From Nonomuraea sediminis (GTDB lineage: Bacteria > Actinomycetota > Actinomycetes > Streptosporangiales > Streptosporangiaceae), in the NCBI RefSeq assembly GCF_018531495.1, contig NZ_JAHDTI010000012.1, forward strand, positions 248,001-312,000: a stretch of DNA of 64,000 nt, read 5' to 3'. This document shows, in pieces, positions 42,163-50,530 of this stretch. The translations under genes and the position numbers were made by a program. Every line of letters begins with the position of its first letter. The first letter of the stretch is position 1. The notes beneath the pieces are model-generated. The model saw only the letters and a program-made list of their open reading frames with translations. It was not told the DNA's origin and made no database searches.

Positions 42163-42681
42163 ATGACGAAGATCGTCGCCGGTCTGTTCATATCCCTGGA
42201 CGGCGTAGTGGAAGCGCCGGAGAAGTGGCACTTCCCGTACTTCAACGATGAGATGGGCCAGGTCGTGGCCGACCAGATGGCCGAGGCGGACGCGATGCTG
42301 CTCGGCCGCCACACCTACGACGAGTTCGCCGCGTTCTGGCCGGACCAGAAGGACGACGAGTTCGCCGACAAGATGAACGGCGCCAAGAAGTACGTCGTGT
42401 CCACCACGGTGAAGGAGCCCTCCTGGCAGAACACCAGCGTGCTCGGCCTGGACGACCTGCGCGCCGACCGTGACGAGACGCTGTCGATCACCGGCAGCCC
42501 CACGCTGATCAGGTCGCTGCTGAGCGAGGGCCTGCTGGACGAGCTGCGCCTGCTGGTGCACCCGATCGTGGTCGGCGAGGGTAGGAAGCTGTTCGACGGC
42601 TACGGCCAGGTCCCGCTGCGGCTGATCGACTCCAGGACCTTCGGCACGGGCGTGCTGTACCTGACCTACGGGAAGGCCTGA
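42163..42681 (+). CDS. Dihydrofolate reductase-family (RibD C-terminal) protein
   Basis: The 172-residue protein has the RibD_C pattern MTKIVAGLFISLDGVVEAPE, MLLGRHTYDEFAAFW, KYVVSTTVKEPSWQNTSVLG, ITGSPTLIRSLLSEGLLDEL. It is probably an NADPH-dependent reductase of unknown substrate, a second member of the group seen at 14943-15500. It is followed two bases later by a small gene on the same strand. Confidence 0.88.
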   Translation: MTKIVAGLFISLDGVVEAPEKWHFPYFNDEMGQVVADQMAEADAMLLGRHTYDEFAAFWPDQKDDEFADKMNGAKKYVVSTTVKEPSWQNTSVLGLDDLRADRDETLSITGSPTLIRSLLSEGLLDELRLLVHPIVVGEGRKLFDGYGQVPLRLIDSRTFGTGVLYLTYGKA

Positions 42682-42683
42682 CG

Positions 42684-43070
42684 ATGGGCAAGACCACCGC
42701 CGAGAAGCTGCTGATCAAGCCGGGCACCACGGTCTGGTTGGCGGACGAGGCCCACCGCGACCGCCTCGGCCCGCTACCTGACGGCGCCGCCTACACCGGC
42801 GAGCCCGGTCAGGCCGCGGTCGGCGTCGTCTTCGCCGACGACGCCGCCGCTGCCCACGCGGTCCTGGACAAGCACCGCGACCAGCTCACCGTGCCGGCCG
42901 TGCTGTGGGTGGCCTACCGCAAGGGTGGCAGGTCCGACATCAACCGCGACACGCTGTGGCCGATCGTGCTGGAGTACGGCCTGCGTCCCAACGGCCAGGT
43001 CGCCATCGACGAGGTGTGGTCGGCGCTGCGCTTCCGCCCGCTGAAGCCGGGCGAGACCTTCCAGCCCTAG
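42684..43070 (+). CDS. Hypothetical small protein, DUF3052-like
   Basis: This 128-residue protein begins MGKTTAEKLLIKPGTTVWLA and has a compact alpha/beta pattern (VGVVFADDAAAAHAVLDKHR, VPAVLWVAYRKGGRSDINRD, LRPNGQVAIDEVWSALRFRP). I recall similar proteins annotated as DUF3052-like, but this is a weak assignment. It starts two bases after the RibD-like gene, so both are one transcript. It overlaps the convergent hydrolase gene by four bases. No signal or membrane segment. Confidence 0.7.
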   Translation: MGKTTAEKLLIKPGTTVWLADEAHRDRLGPLPDGAAYTGEPGQAAVGVVFADDAAAAHAVLDKHRDQLTVPAVLWVAYRKGGRSDINRDTLWPIVLEYGLRPNGQVAIDEVWSALRFRPLKPGETFQP

Positions 43071-43840
43071 CCGAGGAACGCGGCCACCGCGGGGCCTGCC
43101 GCCTCGGGCACCAGGTCATGGTTCTGGCCTTCGAGCACCTGCAACCTGGCCCCCGCCACGCCGTCGACCACCACTCGCGCGGCCTCGTGCAGCACGGGGG
43201 CGTTGTCGCCGCCCAGCAGCACGAGCGCGGGCACGTGGACCGCGCTCAGGTCGGTGTGGGTGCCGACGATGGCCACCTCGTACGGCAGCGATCCGGCGAT
43301 CGCCTCCAGCCCGGCCCGGAAGGGCGCGTGCCGTACCTGCTCGACCACCTCGGCGGGCAGGCCGATCCATTCGCGCTGGAAGGTCTCCACCGCCTCGCCC
43401 CGCCGCCCGCCGGCGAGCATCTCCTCCAGCCGTTGCTTGAGCTCGGGCGGCTCGGTCCTGCCCTGGTGGCCGGCGTTGAGCGGCGGGTCGTACATGACCA
43501 GACGGGTGATGGCCGAGCCGCGGCCCAGTGCCTTGAGCGCGACGTGGGCGCCGGAGGAGTGGGTGAAGGCCATCGCCGAGCCGCCCGCCTCGGCGATGAG
43601 CGCGTCCAGGTCGTCGATCTCGTGCTCGGCCGGAGCCAGGCCGGTGTCGGGACTGTCGGAGCTCTGGCCGCGCCCGCGCCGGTCGTAGGTGTAGACGGTG
43701 AAGCGGTCCGCCAGGTGTTCGGCCAGGCCGGTGCCGTGGTGGTGGTCGCAGAACGCGCCCGAGATCACGATGACGGCCGGGCCCGAGCCGGTCTTCTCGT
43801 AGGCGATGGTGACGCCGTCTTTCGAGGTAAGAGTGTTCAT
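43067..43840 (-). CDS. Alpha/beta hydrolase
   Basis: The 257-residue protein has the oxyanion region VIVISGAFCDHHHGTGLAEH, the YDRRGRGQS turn, and a nucleophile elbow FTHSSGAHVALKAL with Ser in place of the usual GxSxG glycine at the first position. His is in EGQNHDLVPEA. It is a serine hydrolase of unknown substrate. GGGGG lies seven bases before the ATG at 43840. It follows the YCII-sigma pair on the same strand by 39 bases and could share its transcript. Confidence 0.87.
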   Translation of the reverse strand: MNTLTSKDGVTIAYEKTGSGPAVIVISGAFCDHHHGTGLAEHLADRFTVYTYDRRGRGQSSDSPDTGLAPAEHEIDDLDALIAEAGGSAMAFTHSSGAHVALKALGRGSAITRLVMYDPPLNAGHQGRTEPPELKQRLEEMLAGGRRGEAVETFQREWIGLPAEVVEQVRHAPFRAGLEAIAGSLPYEVAIVGTHTDLSAVHVPALVLLGGDNAPVLHEAARVVVDGVAGARLQVLEGQNHDLVPEAAGPAVAAFLG

Positions 43841-43879
43841 GTGCCCCCTACGAACGGGTGGGTGCCAGACCGACACTCC

Positions 43880-45061
43880 TCATGCGGAAACTTCCGCCAG
43901 CCTTCTGGCGAGGTAGCGGCGGTCGGCGTCGGTGGTGGCCAGCTCCAGCGCCTGCCGGTAGGCGAGGGCCGCCTCCGTCCGGCGTCCCAGCCGCCGCAGC
44001 AGGTCAGCCCGCGTGGCGGGCAGCAGGTAGTAGCCCCGCAGCTCGTCCGACAGGCGGTCCACCAGCTCCAGGCCCGCCTCTGGGCCGTCGGCCATGGCCA
44101 CGGCCACCGCCCGGTTGAGCTCGACCACCGGCGACGGCATCAGGTGTGACAACCTGCCGTACAGCAGCGCGATCTGGGGCCAGTCGGTGTCGGCGGGGGT
44201 GGCGGCCTCGGCGTGGCAGGCGGCGATGGCGGCCTGCACCAGGTACGGGCCCGGCTCGCCGCGGCTCAGGCTGTCGTGCAGGACGGCCAGGCCCTCGGCG
44301 ATGCGGTCGGCGTCCCAGCGGGAGCGGTCCTGCTCCTCCAGCGTGACCAGCACGCCGTCGGCGTCCACGCGGGTGGCGCGGCGCGCGTCGTGCAGCAGCA
44401 TCAGCGCGAGCAGGCCGCCCGCCTCGGGCTCGCCGGGCAGCAGCAGCGTCAGCAGCCGGGCCAGCCCGATCGCCTCGTCGCACAGCCGGTGGGCGGTGTA
44501 GCCGGAGTTGAACAGCAGGTACAGCACGCCCAGCATCGACCTCAGCCGCTCGGGCAGCAGGTGCGGCGGCGGCACCCGGAACGGGATGCGGGCCTGGCGG
44601 ATCTTGCGCTTGGCCCGGACCAGGCGCTGCGACATGGTCGGCTCGGGCACCAGGAACGTGCGGGCGATCTCCTCGGTCCTCATCCCGGCCACGGCGCTCA
44701 GCGTCAGCGCGATGCGCGCCTCGAACGACAGCGCCGGGTGGCAGCAGGTGAACATCAGCCGCAGCCGGTCGTCGGGGAAGTCGTCGACGTAGGGCTGCTC
44801 GGCGGGCTCGGCCAGCTCGCGCAGCTTGGCCGCGCCCACGGCCCTGCGGCGCAGCCGGTCGGTGGCCTTGTTGCGGGCGGTCGTGGTCAGCCAGGCGCCC
44901 GGTCTGGGCGGCACGCCCTCGCGCGGCCAGCGTTCGAGCGCGACGGCGAAGGCCTCCTGGGCGCACTCCTCTGCCAGGTCCCAGTCGCCGGTCATGCGGA
45001 TGAGCGTGGCGACGATCTGTCCCCATTCGGCGCGGTAGGCGGCCTCGAGCTCGGCCGTCAT
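43880..45061 (-). CDS. ECF sigma factor with long C-terminal domain (SigJ-like/YCII-associated)
   Basis: The 393-residue protein has region 2 (GDWDLAEECAQEAFAVALER), the junction RPGAWLTTTARNKATDRLRR, region 4 (RLMFTCCHPALSFEARIALT, FLVPEPTMSQRLVRAKRKIR) and the extended tail with TPR-like helices (LALYGRLSHLMPSPVVELNR-like IALLYGRLSHLMPSPVVELN). It is complete, unlike the broken paralogue at the left edge. Its ATG overlaps the YCII stop (ATGA). Such YCII-sigma units are very common in actinobacteria but their signals are unknown. Confidence 0.93.
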   Translation of the reverse strand: MTAELEAAYRAEWGQIVATLIRMTGDWDLAEECAQEAFAVALERWPREGVPPRPGAWLTTTARNKATDRLRRRAVGAAKLRELAEPAEQPYVDDFPDDRLRLMFTCCHPALSFEARIALTLSAVAGMRTEEIARTFLVPEPTMSQRLVRAKRKIRQARIPFRVPPPHLLPERLRSMLGVLYLLFNSGYTAHRLCDEAIGLARLLTLLLPGEPEAGGLLALMLLHDARRATRVDADGVLVTLEEQDRSRWDADRIAEGLAVLHDSLSRGEPGPYLVQAAIAACHAEAATPADTDWPQIALLYGRLSHLMPSPVVELNRAVAVAMADGPEAGLELVDRLSDELRGYYLLPATRADLLRRLGRRTEAALAYRQALELATTDADRRYLARRLAEVSA

Positions 45062-45393
45062 GGCGAGTACACGGGCCTGATCTCGATCATGCCGTAGCGG
45101 GCCGAAGGGTGCTCGGCGGCGATCCGCACGGCCTCCTCCAGGTTCGCGGCCTCGATCAGGTTGATGCCGCCGATCTGGTCCTTGGTCTCGGCGAACGGCC
45201 CGTCGGCGATCAGCACCTCGTCGCGCACCCGGACCATGGTGGCCTCGCCGCTCGGGTCCAGGCCCACGCACTGCTCCAGCACGCCGCGGGCGGTCATCTC
45301 CTCGACCCAGCCGCCGCATCCCGCCTCGTTCTGGGCCCGCCTCACGTGTTCCGGAGCTTCGGAGTCGTAGCGGATCATCAGGACGTATTTCAC
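45058..45393 (-). CDS. YCII-related (DGPF domain) protein
   Basis: The 111-residue YCII protein begins MKYVLMIRYDSEAPEHVRRA and has the DGPF signature in VLIADGPFAETKDQIGGINL. It heads the transcript with the ECF sigma gene, overlapping it by four bases. The 24-base gap to the divergent glycosylase-like gene at 45418 leaves room only for overlapping promoters. Function of YCII proteins with sigma factors is not established. Confidence 0.9.
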   Translation of the reverse strand: MKYVLMIRYDSEAPEHVRRAQNEAGCGGWVEEMTARGVLEQCVGLDPSGEATMVRVRDEVLIADGPFAETKDQIGGINLIEAANLEEAVRIAAEHPSARYGMIEIRPVYSP

Positions 45394-45417
45394 GATCTGA
45401 GCCTACTGTTGGGAGGC

Positions 45418-46476
45418 GTGATCGATCTGAAGGCGCTCAACCGGGCCACCCTTTCGCGGCAACTGCTGCTCGAGCGGCATCGCATGCCCGCCGTACAGGC
45501 TGTCGAGCATCTGGTGGGACTGCAGGCGCAGGCGCCGATGCCGCCGTATTTCGGCCTGTGGTCGCGCCTTGCCGGGTTCTCCACCGGCGAGCTGTCGCGG
45601 CTGCTGCTCGAGCGCGAAGTAGTGCGCGTCGTGCTGATGCGCGGCACCGTGCACCTGGTCAGCGCCGCCGACTGCCTGGTGTTGCGGCCGCTGACCCAGC
45701 CGATCCTGACCCGCTACCTGGAGACCGTGTACGGCCCGCGGCTGGCGGGCGTGGACCGGCAAGAGGTCCTGGCGGCCGGCAGGAAGGCGCTGGACGGCGC
45801 CCCGCTGACCGCGGCCAGGCTGGGCGCGGTGCTGGCCGAGCAGTTCCCCGAGGTGGCGGCGGCCGACCTGGCGCAGGTGATGCGCAGCCTGGTCGCGCTG
45901 GTCCAGGTGCCACCGCGCGCCGTATGGGGCAAATCCGGGCAGACCGCCTACGCCACCGCCGAGTCGTGGCTGGGCCGCGAGCTGCATCCCGAGCCGTCGA
46001 TCGACGAGGTGGTGATCCGCTACCTGCGCGCGTTCGGGCCTGCCACGGTGGCCGACGTGCAGGCCTGGTCGGGGCTGACCGGGCTGCGCGAGGTCGTCGA
46101 GCGGCTGCGGCCGCGCCTGATCGAGCTGGACGGCGGGCTGTACGACCTGCCCGAGGCGCCCAGGCCGGGCGCGGACGTGGCGGCGCCGGTGCGGCTGCTC
46201 GCGCCCTTCGACAACCTGCTGCTCAGCCACGCCGACCGCACCCGGATCATCACCGACGAACACCGCAAGCGCGTCATCACCGTCAACGGGCAGGTCCTGG
46301 GCACGATTCTGGTCGACGGGTTCGTGCGCGGCACCTGGAAGCGCGACAAGAACCGCCTGAGCGTCGAACTGTTCGAGCCCGTCACCGATTCGCAGGCGGC
46401 CGAGATCGAGGCCGAGGCCACGGCACTGCTGGCCTTCGCCGAACCCGGCCGCGAGCCGCACATCGAGGGGATCTAG
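45418..46476 (+). CDS. AlkZ/YcaQ-like winged-helix DNA glycosylase
   Basis: The 352-residue protein belongs to the HTH_42 family (DUF1006), which includes AlkZ and YcaQ, glycosylases that unhook alkylated bases and interstrand cross-links. The catalytic position in EHLVGLQAQAPMPPYFGLWS reads Q-A-Q, the AlkZ-type QxQ motif rather than YcaQ's QxD. RVVLMRGTVHLVSAADCLVL and RLLAPFDNLLLSHADRTRI are further family landmarks. GTG start; GGGAGG overlaps the start region and TACTGT lies nine bases upstream. AlkZ proteins often protect producers of DNA-damaging antibiotics; housekeeping relatives also exist. Confidence 0.88.
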   Translation: MIDLKALNRATLSRQLLLERHRMPAVQAVEHLVGLQAQAPMPPYFGLWSRLAGFSTGELSRLLLEREVVRVVLMRGTVHLVSAADCLVLRPLTQPILTRYLETVYGPRLAGVDRQEVLAAGRKALDGAPLTAARLGAVLAEQFPEVAAADLAQVMRSLVALVQVPPRAVWGKSGQTAYATAESWLGRELHPEPSIDEVVIRYLRAFGPATVADVQAWSGLTGLREVVERLRPRLIELDGGLYDLPEAPRPGADVAAPVRLLAPFDNLLLSHADRTRIITDEHRKRVITVNGQVLGTILVDGFVRGTWKRDKNRLSVELFEPVTDSQAAEIEAEATALLAFAEPGREPHIEGI

Positions 46477-46896
46477 ATGGGCTACGTCTACACCGCCGCG
46501 GAGCAGATCGTGGCCGCGCCGCCGGAGCGGGTGTTCGCGCTGGTCACCGACTGGCCGCGGCACCGCGAGTGGATGTTCATGACCGACGCCCGCCTGGTGG
46601 CGCCCGGCCGGGTCGAGGCCTACACCGGGCTGCGGCCGTTCGGGTTCCTCGACACGATGACGATCACCCGGTGGGAGCCGCCGCACGTGCTCGTGGTCGA
46701 GCACACCGGACGGCTGGTGCGTGGCCTGGGCGTGATCCGGGTCCAGCCCCATCCCGCCGGCAGCCGCATCATCTGGGCCGAGCGGCTCGAACCGCCGCTC
46801 GGCCCGCTCGGGCACGCGCTGTGGCCGCTGGTACGCGCCGTCGCGCGGCCCCTGGCCCGCCGGTCGCTGCGCACTCTGGCAGGACTTTTGTCCTAG
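46477..46896 (+). CDS. SRPBCC (polyketide cyclase-like) protein
   Basis: The 139-residue SRPBCC protein (YTAAEQIVAAPPERVFALVT, DWPRHREWMFMTDARLV, IIWAERLEPPLGPLGHALWP) is encoded directly after the AlkZ-like gene with no gap between stop and ATG, so the two are co-translated. It is of the polyketide_cyc2 subgroup of ligand-binding proteins. A role with the glycosylase is possible but unproven. Confidence 0.85.
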   Translation: MGYVYTAAEQIVAAPPERVFALVTDWPRHREWMFMTDARLVAPGRVEAYTGLRPFGFLDTMTITRWEPPHVLVVEHTGRLVRGLGVIRVQPHPAGSRIIWAERLEPPLGPLGHALWPLVRAVARPLARRSLRTLAGLLS

Positions 46897-46949
46897 CCAA
46901 CCAGGTATTTCCCAATCTGGGCCGCGGGGCGGGCGGTTCCTAGCGTTGA

Positions 46950-47147
46950 GTGCCCGTCTCAGCCTTCCCGCCCTGGCTTTCGGCGATCTCGGCCTGGACG
47001 CCCACCAACCGCTACGCCGACCTGTCCTGGCAGGTCGTCTTCGGCGGCACGCCTCGGCCGTCCTCGGCCGTGATCCTGCTCGGCTGGCTGGCGGTGTTCT
47101 GCTGCTACGCGGTGTACGGCTACCGCCGCGCCGGGCACAGCGCCTAG
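46950..47147 (+). pseudogene. C-terminal stump of an ABC-2 type permease
   Basis: The 65-residue frame (SAFPPWLSAISAWTPTNRYA, DLSWQVVFGG, AVILLGWLAVFCCYAVYGYR) matches the last extracellular loop and final membrane helix of an ABC-2 permease of the kind that stands between an ABC ATPase and a NarL-type kinase in actinobacterial operons. Everything upstream is missing. The kinase gene follows, its ATG 12 bases after the stop. A GTG at 46950 opens the stump, but a working permease is impossible. Confidence 0.78.
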
Positions 47148-47158
47148 CCTGTTCGCCG

Positions 47159-48238
47159 ATGTCGGAGCAGAACTACGAGCCGCCCGAGCCCAGGGCCCTC
47201 ATCCTGCTGGTCCTCATGGGGATCACCGGGGTCGTCTGGGACACCGTGGACGGCACCTTCCAACCCGCCTGGCTGTCGTGGACGGGCCTGCTGCTGGCCT
47301 GCGCACTGTACGTGACGGCCGTGCTGAGCCGCTTCGGTTCCCACCCCGGGCGGAGCCGGTTGGCTGTCGCGGGCATGGCCGTGGTGGTCGTGCTGCTCGG
47401 CGTGCACTACGGCGACGGCTGGCACTACATGTTCATCCAGCTGGGCGCCGCCATCGGGATCGTGCTGACCGGGCCGCCGCTGCGGATCAGCCTGCCCGTG
47501 CTCAGCCTGCTGACGGCGGCGGTGACCTGGTGGCACGGCGTCGGCATCCAGGGCGTCATGGCCTTCTCCTGGTCGACGTTCAGCGTGGGCGCGGTGCTGG
47601 CGCTGGTGCTCAACCTGCACGCCATCATCGCCGAGGTACGCCACACCCGGCAGCGGCTGGCCGAGGCGGCCGTGGCCGAGGAACGGCTGCGCTTCTCCCG
47701 CGACCTGCACGACCTGCTCGGGCACACCCTGTCGGTCATCGTGGTCAAGGCCGAGGCGGTACGCCGCCTGGTCGCCCGCCACCCCGACCAGGCCGCGGCG
47801 CAGGCCGCCGACATCGAGGCGGTGGGACGGCAGGCGCTCACCGAGGTACGCGAGGCCGTCACCGGCTACCGCTCGGGCGGGCTGGCCGTCGAGCTCGACC
47901 GGGCGCGGGAGGCGCTGGCCGCAGCCGGGGTGTCGGTGGTGGTACGCCGCACAGGACCGCCCCTCGCGGCACAGGCCGAGGCGTTGCTGGGGTGGGTGGT
48001 GCGCGAAGGGGTCACCAACATCATCCGCCACTCGGGAGCCAGCACCGCGGAGATCTCCCTGTCCGGCTCCTCGGTGACGATCCGCGACAACGGCCTCACG
48101 GCGGCACCCGCCGCGTCCGGGGGGAGCGGCTTGCGCGGCCTTTCGGAACGCCTCGCCCAAGCAGGCGGCCACATCACCGCCGGCCCCCTCACCACCGGCG
48201 GCTTCGAACTCACCGCCACCTTCCCACCCACCGACTGA
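47159..48238 (+). CDS. Orphan sensor histidine kinase, NarL/DesK type
   Basis: The 359-residue kinase has about five membrane helices (residues ~15-145), the phosphoacceptor block RFSRDLHDLLGHTLSVIVVK, and an HATPase domain (VVREGVTNIIRHSG, IRDNGLT, GLRGLSERLAQAGGHI). TAGCCT lies eight bases before the ATG, suggesting a leaderless message. Members of this group are normally followed by a LuxR-type regulator and preceded by an ABC ATPase-permease pair; here the permease is a stump and the regulator is absent, replaced by the repeat cluster at 48418. Confidence 0.9.
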   Translation: MSEQNYEPPEPRALILLVLMGITGVVWDTVDGTFQPAWLSWTGLLLACALYVTAVLSRFGSHPGRSRLAVAGMAVVVVLLGVHYGDGWHYMFIQLGAAIGIVLTGPPLRISLPVLSLLTAAVTWWHGVGIQGVMAFSWSTFSVGAVLALVLNLHAIIAEVRHTRQRLAEAAVAEERLRFSRDLHDLLGHTLSVIVVKAEAVRRLVARHPDQAAAQAADIEAVGRQALTEVREAVTGYRSGGLAVELDRAREALAAAGVSVVVRRTGPPLAAQAEALLGWVVREGVTNIIRHSGASTAEISLSGSSVTIRDNGLTAAPAASGGSGLRGLSERLAQAGGHITAGPLTTGGFELTATFPPTD

Positions 48239-48417
48239 CCCCTTGCCCCAGGGTCCTCGGTCCAGCTCCCGCCTGGCCCCGCCGAACCTCACCCCGTCGC
48301 CACCTCACGCAGCAGCGACCCGGGTGGCAACAAGGCCCAGGCGGCATCGACCCTGGAGGCAGCGAGACGGGCTGCAACGAGACGCGGCGGCAGCGAAGCC
48401 CGAGCGGCGCGGGCCCT

Positions 48418-48660
48418 CAGGCGCCGGGTCGGCGGGAAGGAGTACGGCGGAGCCCGGCGCCACGTACGGCGGAGCCCGGCGCCACGTACGGCGGAGCCCG
48501 GCGCCACGTACGGCGAATCGGGGAGCACCAGGCGTTGGCGGCGAGCTTCGCCGTACGGGGCGCCGCGCGAGCGCGGTGCCTCCCAGGCGCCGGGTCGGCG
48601 AGAAGGAGTACGGCGGAGCCCGGCGCCACGTACGGCGGAGTCCGGCGCCTCGTACGGCAT
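48418..48660 (+). repeat. Cluster of a 22-bp repeat (five units) in two ~75-bp direct blocks
   Basis: A 22-base unit beginning GTACGGCGGAGCCCGGC and ending GCCAC occurs three times head to tail at 48442-48507 and twice at 48608-48651 (the second with two changes), each followed by a broken GTACGGC. Both clusters are introduced by CAGGCGCCGGGTCGGCG and GAAGGA, so a ~75-base block is itself duplicated. No spacers of constant length, so not CRISPR. The rest of 48239-48684 has no gene. A perfect inverted copy lies at 50295-50316, on the other side of the MFS gene. Confidence 0.88.
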
Positions 48661-48684
48661 TGGGTAGCACCAGGGCACCGCGCC

Positions 48685-50130
48685 TCAGGCTGGAGTCTTG
48701 GCGCCACTGTCCAGGGCTTCGAACAGGGACGCCGCGCGGGTGGCGGTATGCGAGGCCCAGCGACCGGTGCTGAGAAGCCCAAGGGCGAGGATGCCGACAC
48801 CGAGCCCCAGCAGCATCCACCACACCCCGTGTGCCGCGTCGGTGAAAGTAGTCCCCCCACGCCCCACGATCGCGCCGGAGATCGCGACACCCAGCGTGGT
48901 GCCGGTCTGGCGACCAGCGGAGGCCAGCGAGGTCGCCACCCCGGCCATCGAACGAGGCATCCCGGAAACCGCCGTGTTGGTGATCGGCGGGTTGACCGTA
49001 CCCAGGAAGACGCCGAACAACAGATAGACCGCGAGTACGGCAGGCACCGGCGTGACCGGCCCGAGCCAGAGCGACGCACCACCCCCCACCGCCAGCGCAC
49101 CCCCGGAGACCACCAGCGGCACCCGAGGCCCCCGCCCGCCGACCACCCGTCCGGTGAACGGTGAGAGCACCACGATCAGCACCCCGACCGGCAACAGGCA
49201 CAGCCCCGCCGTAAGCGCCGACATCCCCCGCACATCCTGCAGATACTGGGTGGTCACAAACAGAAACCCACCAAACCCGCACAAAGCGAACAACGCCATC
49301 AGGATCGCCGAACTGAACGGCACGCTCCGGAACAACCGCAGCTCTAGCAGCGGATCGGCCCGGCGCGGCTCGTATCCGAGAATGCCCACCACGCCGAGCA
49401 CGGCAACAGCGAGCAACCCCAGGATGACCGGAGAAGTCCAGCCCAGCCGCCTGGATTCGATGATCGCGTAGACGACGCAGCTCAGCACCACGATCACCAG
49501 GACCTGACCCACTGGATCGAACCTGCGCGCCCGGGCGGCCCGCGACTCGGGCACGAACAGCGCCGTGCACCCGATCGCGGCGACCACGATCGGCACATTG
49601 ATCCAGAAAATGGAATGCCACCCGAACCCGTCCACCAGTGCGCCGCCGAGGATCGGCCCCAGCGCCAGCGACAGCCCGGTCACCGAGCCGAACACCCCGA
49701 TGGCCCTGGCCCGCTCGGCCGGATCGGGGAACGTGGTGGCGACGATCGCCATCGCCACCGGGTTGAGCATCGTGCCTCCAACGGCCTGCACCGCACGCGC
49801 GGCGATCAGCCAGCCGATGCTCGGCGCCAGACCGCACAACAGCGAGCCGACCCCGAAGACCACCAGCCCGACCTGGAACACCCGCCGACGCCCGACCCGG
49901 TCGGCGGTCGACCCGGCCAGCACCAGAAAACCGGCCAGCACCAGCGTGTACGCGTCGACCGTCCACTGCATGCCCGACACCGAGGCGTGCAGATCCCGGC
50001 GGATCGTCGGCAGCGCCACGTTGACGATGGAGATGTCCATCACCACGACGATCACGCTGGCACAACAGATCCCGAGCACCAGCAACCGCCGCCGCCGACT
50101 GAGCTCGGCCTCGACCTTCAAATCACTCAT
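48685..50130 (-). CDS. MFS transporter (DHA2, EmrB/QacA type)
   Basis: The 481-residue exporter begins MSDLKVEAELSRRRRLLVLG and has helix 1 VVVMDISIVNVALPTIRRDL, motif A GSTADRVGRRRVFQ, and GLSLALGPILGGALVDGFGW HSIFWINVP, which mark 14-helix DHA2 drug exporters. No ribosome site precedes the ATG at 50130; TAGCTT seven bases upstream and TTGACT further up suggest a leaderless message, and TTGAGCGTGCTCTAA between them is a possible operator. Inverted 22-bp repeat clusters bracket the gene. Confidence 0.92.
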   Translation of the reverse strand: MSDLKVEAELSRRRRLLVLGICCASVIVVVMDISIVNVALPTIRRDLHASVSGMQWTVDAYTLVLAGFLVLAGSTADRVGRRRVFQVGLVVFGVGSLLCGLAPSIGWLIAARAVQAVGGTMLNPVAMAIVATTFPDPAERARAIGVFGSVTGLSLALGPILGGALVDGFGWHSIFWINVPIVVAAIGCTALFVPESRAARARRFDPVGQVLVIVVLSCVVYAIIESRRLGWTSPVILGLLAVAVLGVVGILGYEPRRADPLLELRLFRSVPFSSAILMALFALCGFGGFLFVTTQYLQDVRGMSALTAGLCLLPVGVLIVVLSPFTGRVVGGRGPRVPLVVSGGALAVGGGASLWLGPVTPVPAVLAVYLLFGVFLGTVNPPITNTAVSGMPRSMAGVATSLASAGRQTGTTLGVAISGAIVGRGGTTFTDAAHGVWWMLLGLGVGILALGLLSTGRWASHTATRAASLFEALDSGAKTPA

Positions 50131-50260
50131 GCCCGCGAAGCTAGAAATTAGAGCACGCTCAAAGTCAAACCCCACCACCCTGGGGCACGACCACCCAGCT
50201 CCGCCCCATCGAGCCCACCACCCCACCCCCAGCCGAGCCCTTACCCCCGCTCCACGCTCC

Positions 50261-50316
50261 GTCCCCGCCGTACGCGGTCCCGTCTCCGCCGTACGTGGCG
50301 CCGGGCTCCGCCGTAC
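50261..50316 (-). repeat. Inverted 22-bp repeat cluster right of MFS gene
   Basis: Read on the minus strand, a perfect copy of the 22-base unit found at 48442-48651 lies at 50316-50295, followed by two shortened units starting at 50294 and 50273 (GTACGGCGGAGAC, GTACGGCGGGGAC). Orientation is opposite to the left cluster, so the pair forms long inverted repeats around the MFS gene. The remaining 50131-50260 and 50317-50530 hold no gene I can support. Confidence 0.85.
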
Positions 50317-50530
50317 TCATCCTCGCCGCCCTGGTGCCCAGAAGACCGGGCGGACGCGCGGCGTCTCGCGAAGGTCGCCGCCGACGCCCGGGAGAACCCG
50401 CTGACGCGTGAGGCTTCGCGGCAAGTGCGCTGCCCGCGCTGCGCCGGGGTGCGGTCTGGCGTTCTGCCTGGGCTGGTGGGTCGGGTTGCTTGCTGTACGG
50501 GTGCTGGCTTCCGAGGTTCGCGAGAGGGTG

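Noticed and set aside
48442..48651. Possible CRISPR array from the 22-bp repeats
   Set aside because: Units are head to tail with no constant-length unique spacers, and there are no cas genes nearby.
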